Origin: a virus
IMG/VR virus record: IMGVR_UViG_3300037069_001462
Coordinates: 1-24,888 of that record
Direction: 5' to 3' (one strand)
DNA: 24,888 bases
In this document: positions 14,001-21,233 of the stretch, piece by piece
Numbering within the stretch: position 1 is the first letter of the stretch
Layout of the letters: each line of letters opens with the position of its first letter
Translations under genes and position numbers: made by a program
The notes under the pieces: generated by a model
What the model saw: only the letters and a program-made list of their open reading frames with translations
The model's database searches: none
Told to the model about the DNA's origin: nothing

Positions 14001-16348
14001 TGGATGTCACGCCGAATCTCGGACTGCAGAAACCGGCGGTGCTCGGCGATCCCGACGTGTGGGGGCAGGCGCTGAACGGCAATTCCGACACGCTCGACAC
14101 CACGATTAAGACGGCGCAGACCAACATCGCCGCCAAGGTGCCGCTGGCCGGCGGCACCATGACCGGGCCGCTGATCCTGTCCGCCGATCCCGCCGGCACC
14201 GCGCCGCTGCAGGCCACGACCAAAAACTACGTGGATACCGTTGATAATCTCAAAGCGAACATTCACGGCGACACGTTCACCGGCCCGCTGATCCTGTACG
14301 CCGATCCGGCGGCGGCATTGGAAGCCGCCACGAAACGCTATGTCGATACAAAGCTGCCGCTGATCGGCGGCACGCTGACCGGGCCGTTGCTGCTGGCCGC
14401 CGATCCGACGGCCGCGCTCGGCGCGGCCACGAAACAATATGTGGATGCGCTCGGTACCAGTGCGGCCGGCGCGTATCTCAAGCTGATCGGCGGCACGCTG
14501 ACCGGTACGCTCACGCTGTCAAGCAGCCTCGGGTTGGTAGTCCCTGGGCCAGCCGGAACGAGCCGGACGATTGCGTTCAGGACATCGCCGAGCGCCGCGC
14601 GCTGGAATATCGGCATGGACAATGCCGCCGAGACGGGCACCGGCAATGCCGGCAGTAACTTTGCCATCTATGCCTCTGCAGACAGTGGCTTTCCGCAAGG
14701 AACGTGGCTGACCATCAATCGCGCCACGGGTGAAGTAGGGATGCCCGGCGGCAGCATCACCCTGAACACGGGCGGCGCGCAGCTTTCCGCGCTCGCCGAC
14801 GGCTCGACGGTGTTTCGGGGCAACGCGGGCGCGCTCACGTTCAATACCAGCGGCGACGCCGGATTGGTGCGCTACTCGGATGGTGCCGGTTCGCTGTTCT
14901 TCGGCGGGGCGACACAGTTTTACGCCGCTGGCGGCGCGTTTCAGATCATCAACAGCGGCTTTGTCACGGTGTTCAATGCCGACGGCACGGTAACGCTGCC
15001 GAAAGACCCGACGGCGCCGCTCGGCGCGGCAACGAAACAGTACGTCGACGCGCTCGGTACCAGCGTATCCGGCGCGTATCTCAAACTGACCGGCGGCACG
15101 CTGACCGGGTTGCTCACCCTGAGCAACGCGACCGGCGTAGGGCAAATCCTCACGCTCGCCGCCCCGCCCAGCAAATACCGCATGGTCAATTTCAACAGCC
15201 TCGGCGCCTCAAGCCCGGCGCGTTGGTCCATCGGCGCCGGCCCCGCCACCGAAAGCGGCGGCAACGTGGGCAGCGATTTTCTGTTCATGGCAAGCAGCGA
15301 CACCGGCTTTCCGCAAGGGACTTGGCTGACGATCGCACGCGTCAACGGCGCGATAACGATGCCCGGCCCGGTTACGATGTCCGGCGCGGTGGGTATCCAG
15401 AACACGCTGACGATGGGGACCAACACCGCCGCCCAAGCCATTAACCTGAATGGGGCGGCGGGCAACATCCGCATCCTCCGATGGCAGACTGCCGGCGTTG
15501 CGCGGATGCAATGGCAGCTGAACGGCAATGCCGAGAGTGGTTCGAATGCAGGGTCGGACTTTAATCTGGTCCCGTTTGACGATACCGGAACGCAGTTACC
15601 GAACGCGATCACTGTCATCCGCGCGACCGGCGCAACAGTGTTCGGCAATAACGTAACGGTCAATGGAAGCGCCACGCTCGGCAATCTCTCGGTCCCCGTC
15701 GGCACCGCGACACTGACCGGCGGCACGTTCACCGGCACCTATGCCGGCGTTCACAGCTATTCCGGCGCGCTGACCTTCAACGGTGCGCCGAACACGTTCA
15801 ACGGCTCGGTGGCGCTTGCCGGCGGCGGCTCGATCAACGGCACATGGGGCGGCAACCCGACGTTCAGCGGCAACTCGACATTCAGCGGCAACTTGATATT
15901 CAGCGGCGCATCGGTGACCGCCGGCATCAATACGGCAGTAACCCCGCTTATCATCAACGGCCCGGTAGCCACCAACCGCATCCTCCGCTTCACCACCGCA
16001 GGCGTGAATCGGATGCAAATTACCTGCAACACCAACCCCGAGGCCGGATCAAACTCCGGATCGGACTTCGCACTCGTCACGTTTGACGACGGCGGCGCAG
16101 TACTCGGCACCGCACTGGCGATCTTCCGCGCCAGCAGCGCCGCCGTTTTTGGCGCTTCGGTTCAAGCGGCTACCATTTTCAAAGTCGGCGCCAATCAGGT
16201 GGTCACCGCGCGGCAAACCGGCTGGGGCGTGGCCTCGGGCGGCAGCCGGGCGGCTCTGAACGGCGCGACGGCCACGCTCGCGCAAACCTCGGCAGCGGTG
16301 GCGCAGCTCATCGCCGACCTCACAGCACACGGATTGATTGGACCGTAA
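14000..16348 (+). CDS. Long modular tail fibre protein
   Basis: A 782-residue protein. Residues 1-45 are an N-terminal anchor (PNLGLQKPAVLGDPDVWGQA). Next come repeats of the phage-fibre unit GGTLTGPL...ADPTAALGAATKQYVDAL (about 45-155 and 333-375). Four related modules of ~80-110 residues follow (near 155-250, 353-460, 470-550, 640-720), each with a core like NAESGSNAGSDF. The C-terminal ~55 residues end in a helical segment. It is a trimeric beta-rich fibre for host recognition. GGAGG at 13986-13990 is nine bases before the ATG, which is TAATG-coupled. The only lysis-type enzyme nearby is encoded elsewhere, so the fibre is probably binding only. Confidence 0.85.
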   Translation: MDVTPNLGLQKPAVLGDPDVWGQALNGNSDTLDTTIKTAQTNIAAKVPLAGGTMTGPLILSADPAGTAPLQATTKNYVDTVDNLKANIHGDTFTGPLILYADPAAALEAATKRYVDTKLPLIGGTLTGPLLLAADPTAALGAATKQYVDALGTSAAGAYLKLIGGTLTGTLTLSSSLGLVVPGPAGTSRTIAFRTSPSAARWNIGMDNAAETGTGNAGSNFAIYASADSGFPQGTWLTINRATGEVGMPGGSITLNTGGAQLSALADGSTVFRGNAGALTFNTSGDAGLVRYSDGAGSLFFGGATQFYAAGGAFQIINSGFVTVFNADGTVTLPKDPTAPLGAATKQYVDALGTSVSGAYLKLTGGTLTGLLTLSNATGVGQILTLAAPPSKYRMVNFNSLGASSPARWSIGAGPATESGGNVGSDFLFMASSDTGFPQGTWLTIARVNGAITMPGPVTMSGAVGIQNTLTMGTNTAAQAINLNGAAGNIRILRWQTAGVARMQWQLNGNAESGSNAGSDFNLVPFDDTGTQLPNAITVIRATGATVFGNNVTVNGSATLGNLSVPVGTATLTGGTFTGTYAGVHSYSGALTFNGAPNTFNGSVALAGGGSINGTWGGNPTFSGNSTFSGNLIFSGASVTAGINTAVTPLIINGPVATNRILRFTTAGVNRMQITCNTNPEAGSNSGSDFALVTFDDGGAVLGTALAIFRASSAAVFGASVQAATIFKVGANQVVTARQTGWGVASGGSRAALNGATATLAQTSAAVAQLIADLTAHGLIGP
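15863..15916 (+). repeat. Three 18-bp tandem repeats in the tail fibre gene
   Basis: Units beginning TTCAGCGGC occur at 15863-15880, 15881-15898 and 15899-15916 and encode FSGNST, FSGNLI and FSGASV. The first two are almost identical at the DNA level. They extend a beta-repeat stretch (about residues 622-639) and suggest slippage-based length change in the fibre shaft. Confidence 0.8.
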
Positions 16349-16527
16349 TGAGCGAGAACATCCAGCAACCGACCGTCAACCAGCAGACCCTGCTCGCGGT
16401 GCAGCTGCCGCTGCCGCAATGGGAGCTGATTCTGCAGCAGCTCGCCCAAGGCTCAATCGCGCGCTTCGGCGACGTGTTCGGGGAAGTCCGTAACCAGCTG
16501 CAAGAAAAGCTGCGCGCCGATGGCTGA
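16348..16527 (+). CDS. Small protein between fibre and collar genes, unknown function
   Basis: A 59-residue, Gln-rich, mostly helical protein (PLPQWELILQQLAQGSIARF in the middle). Its ATG lies in TAATG with the fibre stop, and its end overlaps the collar start by eight bases. Small proteins after phage fibres are often chaperones or accessory assembly factors; the helical composition is consistent with that, but no family is recognised. Confidence 0.5.
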   Translation: MSENIQQPTVNQQTLLAVQLPLPQWELILQQLAQGSIARFGDVFGEVRNQLQEKLRADG

Positions 16528-17218
16528 CGCCACCACGCCGGAAGGCTTCACGCTGCCCACCGTCGGCCTGGACCGCGACACGTGGGGCGGCATCACCAAC
16601 GAAAACTGGCAGCTCTGTGATGCGCTGCTCGCCGCGATCGACGCGAAGGCCAATGCCAACGCCGCCGCCGTGCAGTATCTCTCCAACGTCGTCCGCGCCT
16701 ATGTCGAGCCGATCGGCAGCATCAAGCTATGGCCGACCGGGGGGGCGCCGGGCGGTTGGCTGGGTTGCGACGGCACGGCGATTTCGCGATCGGTCTTTTC
16801 CGAATTGTTCGCGCTGATCGGTGGCACGTGGGGGGCCGGCGACGGCAGCACCACGTTCAACCTGCCAAACATGCAAGGATGCGTGCCGGTGCATCGCGGC
16901 GACTGGATGCCGTTCGGCGGCCGAGTTGGCGAGACTTCGCACGCGATCACCGAACAGGAACTGGCGCCGCATTATCACGCTGGCGCAACGGATTATGTCG
17001 GCGATCATTCGCATTACGTGAATCAGCCGGATTTCAGTCTGACCCAAGGCGGCGGCCCGTATGCGGCGGCCGGCATTACCGGCGGCTACACCAACAACGC
17101 GGGCGGGCACCAACACAACCTTTACACGAGTTACGTCGGCGCCGGCTGGGCACACAACAATATCCAGCCGAGTCTCGGAATCATGTTCATCATCAAGGTT
17201 CAATACTGGGGCTTTTGA
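16520..17218 (+). CDS. Tail-collar domain protein (short tail fibre-like)
   Basis: A 232-residue protein. The N-terminal ~40 residues (TPEGFTLPTVGLDRDTWGGI) resemble the anchor of the fibre encoded just upstream. A short coiled segment follows, then a tail-collar domain at about 66-120 (PGGWLGCDGTAISRSVF, then FNLPNMQG). The C-terminal region is His-rich with HYH, HSH and HQH triplets, as in fibre tips where His pairs hold metal ions. It ends in a hydrophobic IMFIIKVQYWGF. It is likely a receptor-binding or baseplate-type fibre. The start overlaps the small upstream gene. Confidence 0.82.
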   Translation: MADATTPEGFTLPTVGLDRDTWGGITNENWQLCDALLAAIDAKANANAAAVQYLSNVVRAYVEPIGSIKLWPTGGAPGGWLGCDGTAISRSVFSELFALIGGTWGAGDGSTTFNLPNMQGCVPVHRGDWMPFGGRVGETSHAITEQELAPHYHAGATDYVGDHSHYVNQPDFSLTQGGGPYAAAGITGGYTNNAGGHQHNLYTSYVGAGWAHNNIQPSLGIMFIIKVQYWGF

Positions 17219-17255
17219 AAAACCCTGATGCAGTCTGCAACGGAAGGAAATGACT

Positions 17256-17909
17256 ATGGCCAAGAATCCCGGCAATCCAAACGACCCCGAAACCCGCGAG
17301 CGCGCCGCCCGCGTGCAGGCGCACAGCAGCACGCCCGATCCATCCGAACGGCCCGGCGTGGTGCCGACCTCCGGCCCGACGGTGTACGTGGAAGGTGGCA
17401 GCGTCGGACAGAATCCGTACACCGATCCGCCGCCGATGGCGCAGCGCAAGTTCTACGAGGATCCGCGCCCGCTGGATCAGGCGACCGATGCGCAGGTGCT
17501 GCAGGGCCGCGGCGCGCCGCCCTACGATCCCGCGCATGAGCCGCGTCAACGGCCGTGGAACCCCGACCGCTTCCCCGACCAGGCGGCAGCGCCGCGCCCG
17601 GCTGACACCCCAAGCGACGGCGCGGGCGTGCTCGACTACACGCTGGCAATGCTTATCGCGCTGCCGCATGACGAACAGGAACGGATCCTGGCCGAAGCGC
17701 GAAAGGCGGACACGTCCGGCCGTCCGCCGGAATACACGACCCAGCCCGCGCAGCCGCCGCAGCGGCCGGCGGCCAGCCCGCAGCCGCTGCCAAGCCCGCC
17801 GCCCTACCGGCCGGGCGAAGCACATCCGGGCACGCCCGGCGGCGTCGGCCGCATGGACAAGGCCCATGAGGGCACCGTCCTGTCGCACACCGACGAAGAC
17901 GAGAAGTAA
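17256..17909 (+). CDS. Pro-rich low-complexity protein, unknown function
   Basis: A 217-residue protein dominated by Pro, Ala, Arg and Gln, with one ordered-looking segment (GVLDYTLAMLIALPHDEQER, near the middle) and an acidic end (THTDEDEK-like). GGAAGGA at 17242-17248 fits the ATG at 17256 with seven bases between; ATG 17250 is in frame but too close to it. No domain is recognised. Between the collar and stabilization genes it is probably a virion or assembly protein, but its function is unknown. Confidence 0.5.
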   Translation: MAKNPGNPNDPETRERAARVQAHSSTPDPSERPGVVPTSGPTVYVEGGSVGQNPYTDPPPMAQRKFYEDPRPLDQATDAQVLQGRGAPPYDPAHEPRQRPWNPDRFPDQAAAPRPADTPSDGAGVLDYTLAMLIALPHDEQERILAEARKADTSGRPPEYTTQPAQPPQRPAASPQPLPSPPPYRPGEAHPGTPGGVGRMDKAHEGTVLSHTDEDEK

Positions 17910-17917
17910 CAGCCCGG

Positions 17918-19423
17918 ATGTCGAAGCGCGTTCCGGTCACGCTGCCGCCCGGCTCGGGCCGCCGTGCCACGCCGCAGGATACGCGCGGGGCATGGTGGGA
18001 CATGAGCCTGGTCCGCTTCGTGTCGGGCGTGCTTCGGCCGTGGGGCGGCTGGGCGAAACTGCCCGGCGTGCAGACCTATGGCGCCGTGCGCAACATCCTC
18101 AGCTGGCGCGACAACGACCGCTTGCGCTGGGTGGCCGCGGCCAGCCTGGCGCAAGTGGTGGTGTGGGACGGTAACGCCGGCACCGTGCTGTCGCCGGGCG
18201 ATTTCGCGCCGGGGGAGGCCGGCGGCATTCCAGACGGCTATGGCGTCGGCGACTACGGCATGGAGGCGTACGGTACGCATCGGTCGCGCGAATCCGAGCA
18301 AACCCGCGCCGTGCCGTCCGATAGCGTCACCTTGGACAATTGGGGCGAAAATCTGCTGGTCATGGGATCGGCGGACGGGCGGCTGATGCAATGGGCGCCC
18401 GTGCTGCCGGTGAATACCGTAATGACGCCGGTACCGAACGCACCGGCCGGCCGCACGATGATCGTCACCGATCAACGGCACATTATGATCCTCGGCGCCG
18501 ACGGCGACCCGCGGCGGCTGTCATGGTGCAGCCAGGAGCTGCCGACCGATTGGGTGCCGACGATCACCAACACCGCCGGCAGCCTGCAAGTGCGCAGCTC
18601 CGGCGCCGGCCTTTCGATGCGCCGCGTCTCGCAAGGCGTGCTGATCTGGTGCGATGACGACGTACATCTGGCGTCGTATGTCGGGCCGCCCTACGTCTAT
18701 GGCGTCGACCGCATCGGCAGCGGCTGCGGTCCCGCCGGCCCGGAATCCATGGTCGCAATGACCGGGCGCGCCGTCTGGATCGGCGCCGAAGGATTCTGGA
18801 TGTATGACGGCGCGCTCCGGCCGCTGCCATGTCCGATCGCGGAATACGTCTTTTCCGACATCGTGCCGACCCTGCGCGGCAACACCTATGGTTTCCACAA
18901 TGGTATCTATCCCGAAATAACCTTCGGCTATTGCTCGACCAACTCGCCCAACCCCGACAAATACGTAACGTGGAATTACCAAGATAATCTCTGGACGCAC
19001 GGCCACATCAACCGTTCGATCGGTTGCGAGCCGGGCGCGTTCGGGCTGCCGCTGCTCGGCGATTCCGACGGCTACATCTATCAGCACGAAACCGGCTGGC
19101 TGGATGACGGGCAGCCGCGGGGTGCGACCGTCTATGCCGAAACCGGCGACCTGCAGATCGGCGACGGCGATACCGGGATTTTCGTGTCGGCGATCTATCC
19201 CGATTTGAAACAACCGCAGCTGGTGCAATTCCATCTCAAAGGCCAGTGGGAAGCCGGCGGGCCGGAAGACGATTTCGGCGTGTTCGTGCAGGAGCGCACG
19301 GATGGCGTGATCGATGTCTGCCATGAAGTGCGCAGCCTGCGCCTGCGCATCGAGGGCCTGCAGGACGGCGAATGGCAGCTGGGCCGCATCCGCCTCGAAA
19401 CCGCGCCGGGCGCCGGCCGGTGA
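17918..19423 (+). CDS. Packaged-DNA stabilization protein, P22 gp10-like
   Basis: A 501-residue beta-rich protein, close to the 472 residues of P22 gp10. It starts with a phage-stabilization-type N-terminus (LPPGSGRRATPQDTRGAWWD) and continues with repeated short strands of beta-propeller type (RRLSWCSQELPTDW, VYGVDRIGSGCGPAGPES, AVWIGAEGFWMYDGALRPLP). This protein class binds below the adaptor to plug the portal channel and seat tail appendages. ATG 17918 follows the previous stop by eight bases. The end overlaps the next start as GTGA. The family is inferred from pattern and position. Confidence 0.72.
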   Translation: MSKRVPVTLPPGSGRRATPQDTRGAWWDMSLVRFVSGVLRPWGGWAKLPGVQTYGAVRNILSWRDNDRLRWVAAASLAQVVVWDGNAGTVLSPGDFAPGEAGGIPDGYGVGDYGMEAYGTHRSRESEQTRAVPSDSVTLDNWGENLLVMGSADGRLMQWAPVLPVNTVMTPVPNAPAGRTMIVTDQRHIMILGADGDPRRLSWCSQELPTDWVPTITNTAGSLQVRSSGAGLSMRRVSQGVLIWCDDDVHLASYVGPPYVYGVDRIGSGCGPAGPESMVAMTGRAVWIGAEGFWMYDGALRPLPCPIAEYVFSDIVPTLRGNTYGFHNGIYPEITFGYCSTNSPNPDKYVTWNYQDNLWTHGHINRSIGCEPGAFGLPLLGDSDGYIYQHETGWLDDGQPRGATVYAETGDLQIGDGDTGIFVSAIYPDLKQPQLVQFHLKGQWEAGGPEDDFGVFVQERTDGVIDVCHEVRSLRLRIEGLQDGEWQLGRIRLETAPGAGR

Positions 19424-19656
19424 GCATCCGCCCCGTCACGCCGCCGCTCAAACTGCCGCGCGCCGCCGGGACCGTCGTGCGCGGCACCGACTATGACGCG
19501 GCCATGCAGCTGATTGAGCGGGCCGATGCGGGGAACCTCAAGCTCGGCACCACGCCGGCTCTGCCGGCGCTGATCCTGACCGCCGCGGACGGGTCCAGCT
19601 GGCGGCTGACCGTCGGCACCGACGGCGTGCTGCACACCGCCGCGGTGGCGCGATGA
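19420..19656 (+). CDS. Small protein, unknown function
   Basis: A 78-residue protein with a GTG start in a GTGA overlap with the stabilization gene and an ATGA overlap with the next gene. The C-terminal half (ALILTAADGSSWRLTVGTDG) reads as a beta-hairpin-rich piece of the kind found in phage tail proteins. No family is recognised. The double overlap supports translation. Confidence 0.55.
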   Translation: MSIRPVTPPLKLPRAAGTVVRGTDYDAAMQLIERADAGNLKLGTTPALPALILTAADGSSWRLTVGTDGVLHTAAVAR

Positions 19657-20018
19657 CCGAGGCGCAGCGCACCATGCTGGGCCGTCTCGACGCGGCGCTG
19701 CTGGCCGGCGGCGGCACGCATCGTTTCCAGGAAGACGTGATGCCGATGCTGCTCGATGGGCGCGCGCAATTCTGGCAGCACGATTCCGGCTGCGCGGTGA
19801 CCGAAATCAACGACCATCCGCGGCTGCGCGAAGTCAACGTCTGGCTGACCGCCGGCAATCTCGATGACTGCCTGGCGCTGCAGCCGGCGATCCAGAATTG
19901 GGCGCGCGCGCAAGGCGCGCAGCGCATCGTCGGCGCCGGCCGGATGGGATGGGCGCGCGTGTGTGTGGCCCGCATGGGCGCGCGGCTGTCCGGCGTCACC
20001 GTCGAGTGGAGGCTATAA
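19653..20018 (+). CDS. GNAT-like phage protein
   Basis: A 121-residue protein. The core strand-helix pattern (GCAVTEINDHPRLREVNVWL, then LALQPAIQNWARAQGAQRIV, then GRMGWARV) resembles GNAT-related proteins that sit before internal virion genes in podoviruses. The segment normally holding the acetyl-CoA P-loop (Q/R-x2-G-x-G/A) is not obvious, so enzyme activity is uncertain. It may be a structural relative. The ATGA start overlap and TAATG end overlap link it to its neighbours. Confidence 0.6.
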   Translation: MTEAQRTMLGRLDAALLAGGGTHRFQEDVMPMLLDGRAQFWQHDSGCAVTEINDHPRLREVNVWLTAGNLDDCLALQPAIQNWARAQGAQRIVGAGRMGWARVCVARMGARLSGVTVEWRL

Positions 20019-20896
20019 TGGGCGGCAAGAGCGCACCCGCGCAGACGGTGACGAATCAGACCACGTTGCCGCAATGGGTGCAGGACGCCGCGGCCTCGAA
20101 TGTGCAGCAGGCCAACGAAACCGCAAACCGGCCGTATGAAGCCTATGGCGGCCCGGAAGTCGCGCCGCTGACGGCGGACCAGCAAACCGCTTTCGGCTAT
20201 GTGCGGGACAATCTCGGGCAAGCCACCAACACGGTAAACGCGGCCAACGATCGGATCAGCGGCGACAACCTGACCGGCACGGTGCAGAGCCTGCTTAACC
20301 CGTATCTGGCCAATGTCGAAACCAACGCCGTCGGCAATGTGCAGCGCCAGGGCGCGCTGGCCAGCAACGACCTCGCTGCCAAAGCCGCGGCGGCCGGCGC
20401 CTTCGGCGGCACACGATTCGGCGTGCAACAGGGCGTGCTATCCGCCGAGACGGCGCGCCAGGCCGGCGATTTGTCGGCGACGATCCGCGCGCAAGGCTGG
20501 GATAAGGCGGTGTCGACCGCGCTGACGCAGGCGCAAACCGTCGGGCAGCTCGCCGGGCAGGGTCAGCAGCTCGGCCTGCAAAGCGCCTCGGCGCTGTCCG
20601 ACGCCGGCAGCCAGCAACAGCAATCGCAACAGCAGCAATACAGCGCGGCCATGGCCGACTGGCAGAAGGCGCGCGACTACCCGCTGGAACAGCTCGCGAT
20701 CCGTGAGAATTCGCTGACGTCTTCTCCATACGGCGGCACCACGACCAGCTCACAGCCGGTGCGCGCGGGCAATCCGGCGACCGGCGCGCTCGGCGGCGCG
20801 CTGTCCGGCGCTGCCGCCGGGGCCATGCTCGGCCCATGGGGCGCCGCGGCCGGCGCGGCGATCGGCGGACTTGGCGGCTATTTGGGGAGCCGATAG
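20018..20896 (+). CDS. Internal virion (ejection) protein-like, glycine-zipper C-terminus
   Basis: A 292-residue protein rich in Ala, Gln and Gly. Most is helical (about 30-235), including a Gln-rich run (SQQQQSQQQQYSAAMADWQK). The last ~40 residues form an Ala/Gly-rich hydrophobic glycine-zipper (AAAGAAIGGLGGYLG), able to insert into membranes. This composition, and the place before a large lysozyme-like protein, fit a P22 gp7-like DNA-ejection protein that is carried in the head and inserted into the host envelope. GGAGG at 20008-20012 precedes the ATG. The call is by analogy. Confidence 0.6.
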   Translation: MGGKSAPAQTVTNQTTLPQWVQDAAASNVQQANETANRPYEAYGGPEVAPLTADQQTAFGYVRDNLGQATNTVNAANDRISGDNLTGTVQSLLNPYLANVETNAVGNVQRQGALASNDLAAKAAAAGAFGGTRFGVQQGVLSAETARQAGDLSATIRAQGWDKAVSTALTQAQTVGQLAGQGQQLGLQSASALSDAGSQQQQSQQQQYSAAMADWQKARDYPLEQLAIRENSLTSSPYGGTTTSSQPVRAGNPATGALGGALSGAAAGAMLGPWGAAAGAAIGGLGGYLGSR

Positions 20897-21229
20897 ATGG
20901 CAGCACTCGGCTACGGACCCGCGCCCGATTTCACCAATTACGGGCCGGATATGTCGGACATGCCGACGGCCACGCCGATGGATTGGTCGAAGGTGGCCAC
21001 GGCGCTGAAAAGTCTCGGCGGTGTCGGCGCGCCCGGCGGTGTCGGCGGCTCGCCCGGCGGCGGCTACGGCACCAGCGACGCCAACTACTTGCGCATCGGC
21101 AATCCCGGCCAGGCGTTTTCGCCGGGGATGCCGCCGACCTTGCTGGCGACGCTGCTGCAAATGCACAACGCAGCCCTGGCCGCGCAACAGCCGCAATACG
21201 GCGCGCCGCGCGCCTCCTTGCTGGGATAG
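20897..21229 (+). CDS. Small Gly-rich protein, unknown function
   Basis: A 110-residue protein directly after the previous stop, with GGGGAG at 20884-20889 seven bases before its ATG. The middle is low-complexity Gly/Pro (GGVGAPGGVGGSPGGG), flanked by a short helical piece (LLATLLQMHNAALAAQQ). No family is recognised. It is likely a small virion protein of the ejection module. Confidence 0.5.
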   Translation: MAALGYGPAPDFTNYGPDMSDMPTATPMDWSKVATALKSLGGVGAPGGVGGSPGGGYGTSDANYLRIGNPGQAFSPGMPPTLLATLLQMHNAALAAQQPQYGAPRASLLG

Positions 21230-21233
21230 GCGC

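Noticed and set aside
20014-20019. Perfect TATAAT box
   Set aside because: It is formed by the end of one gene and the TAATG junction with the next; no -35 at proper distance and a coding context.
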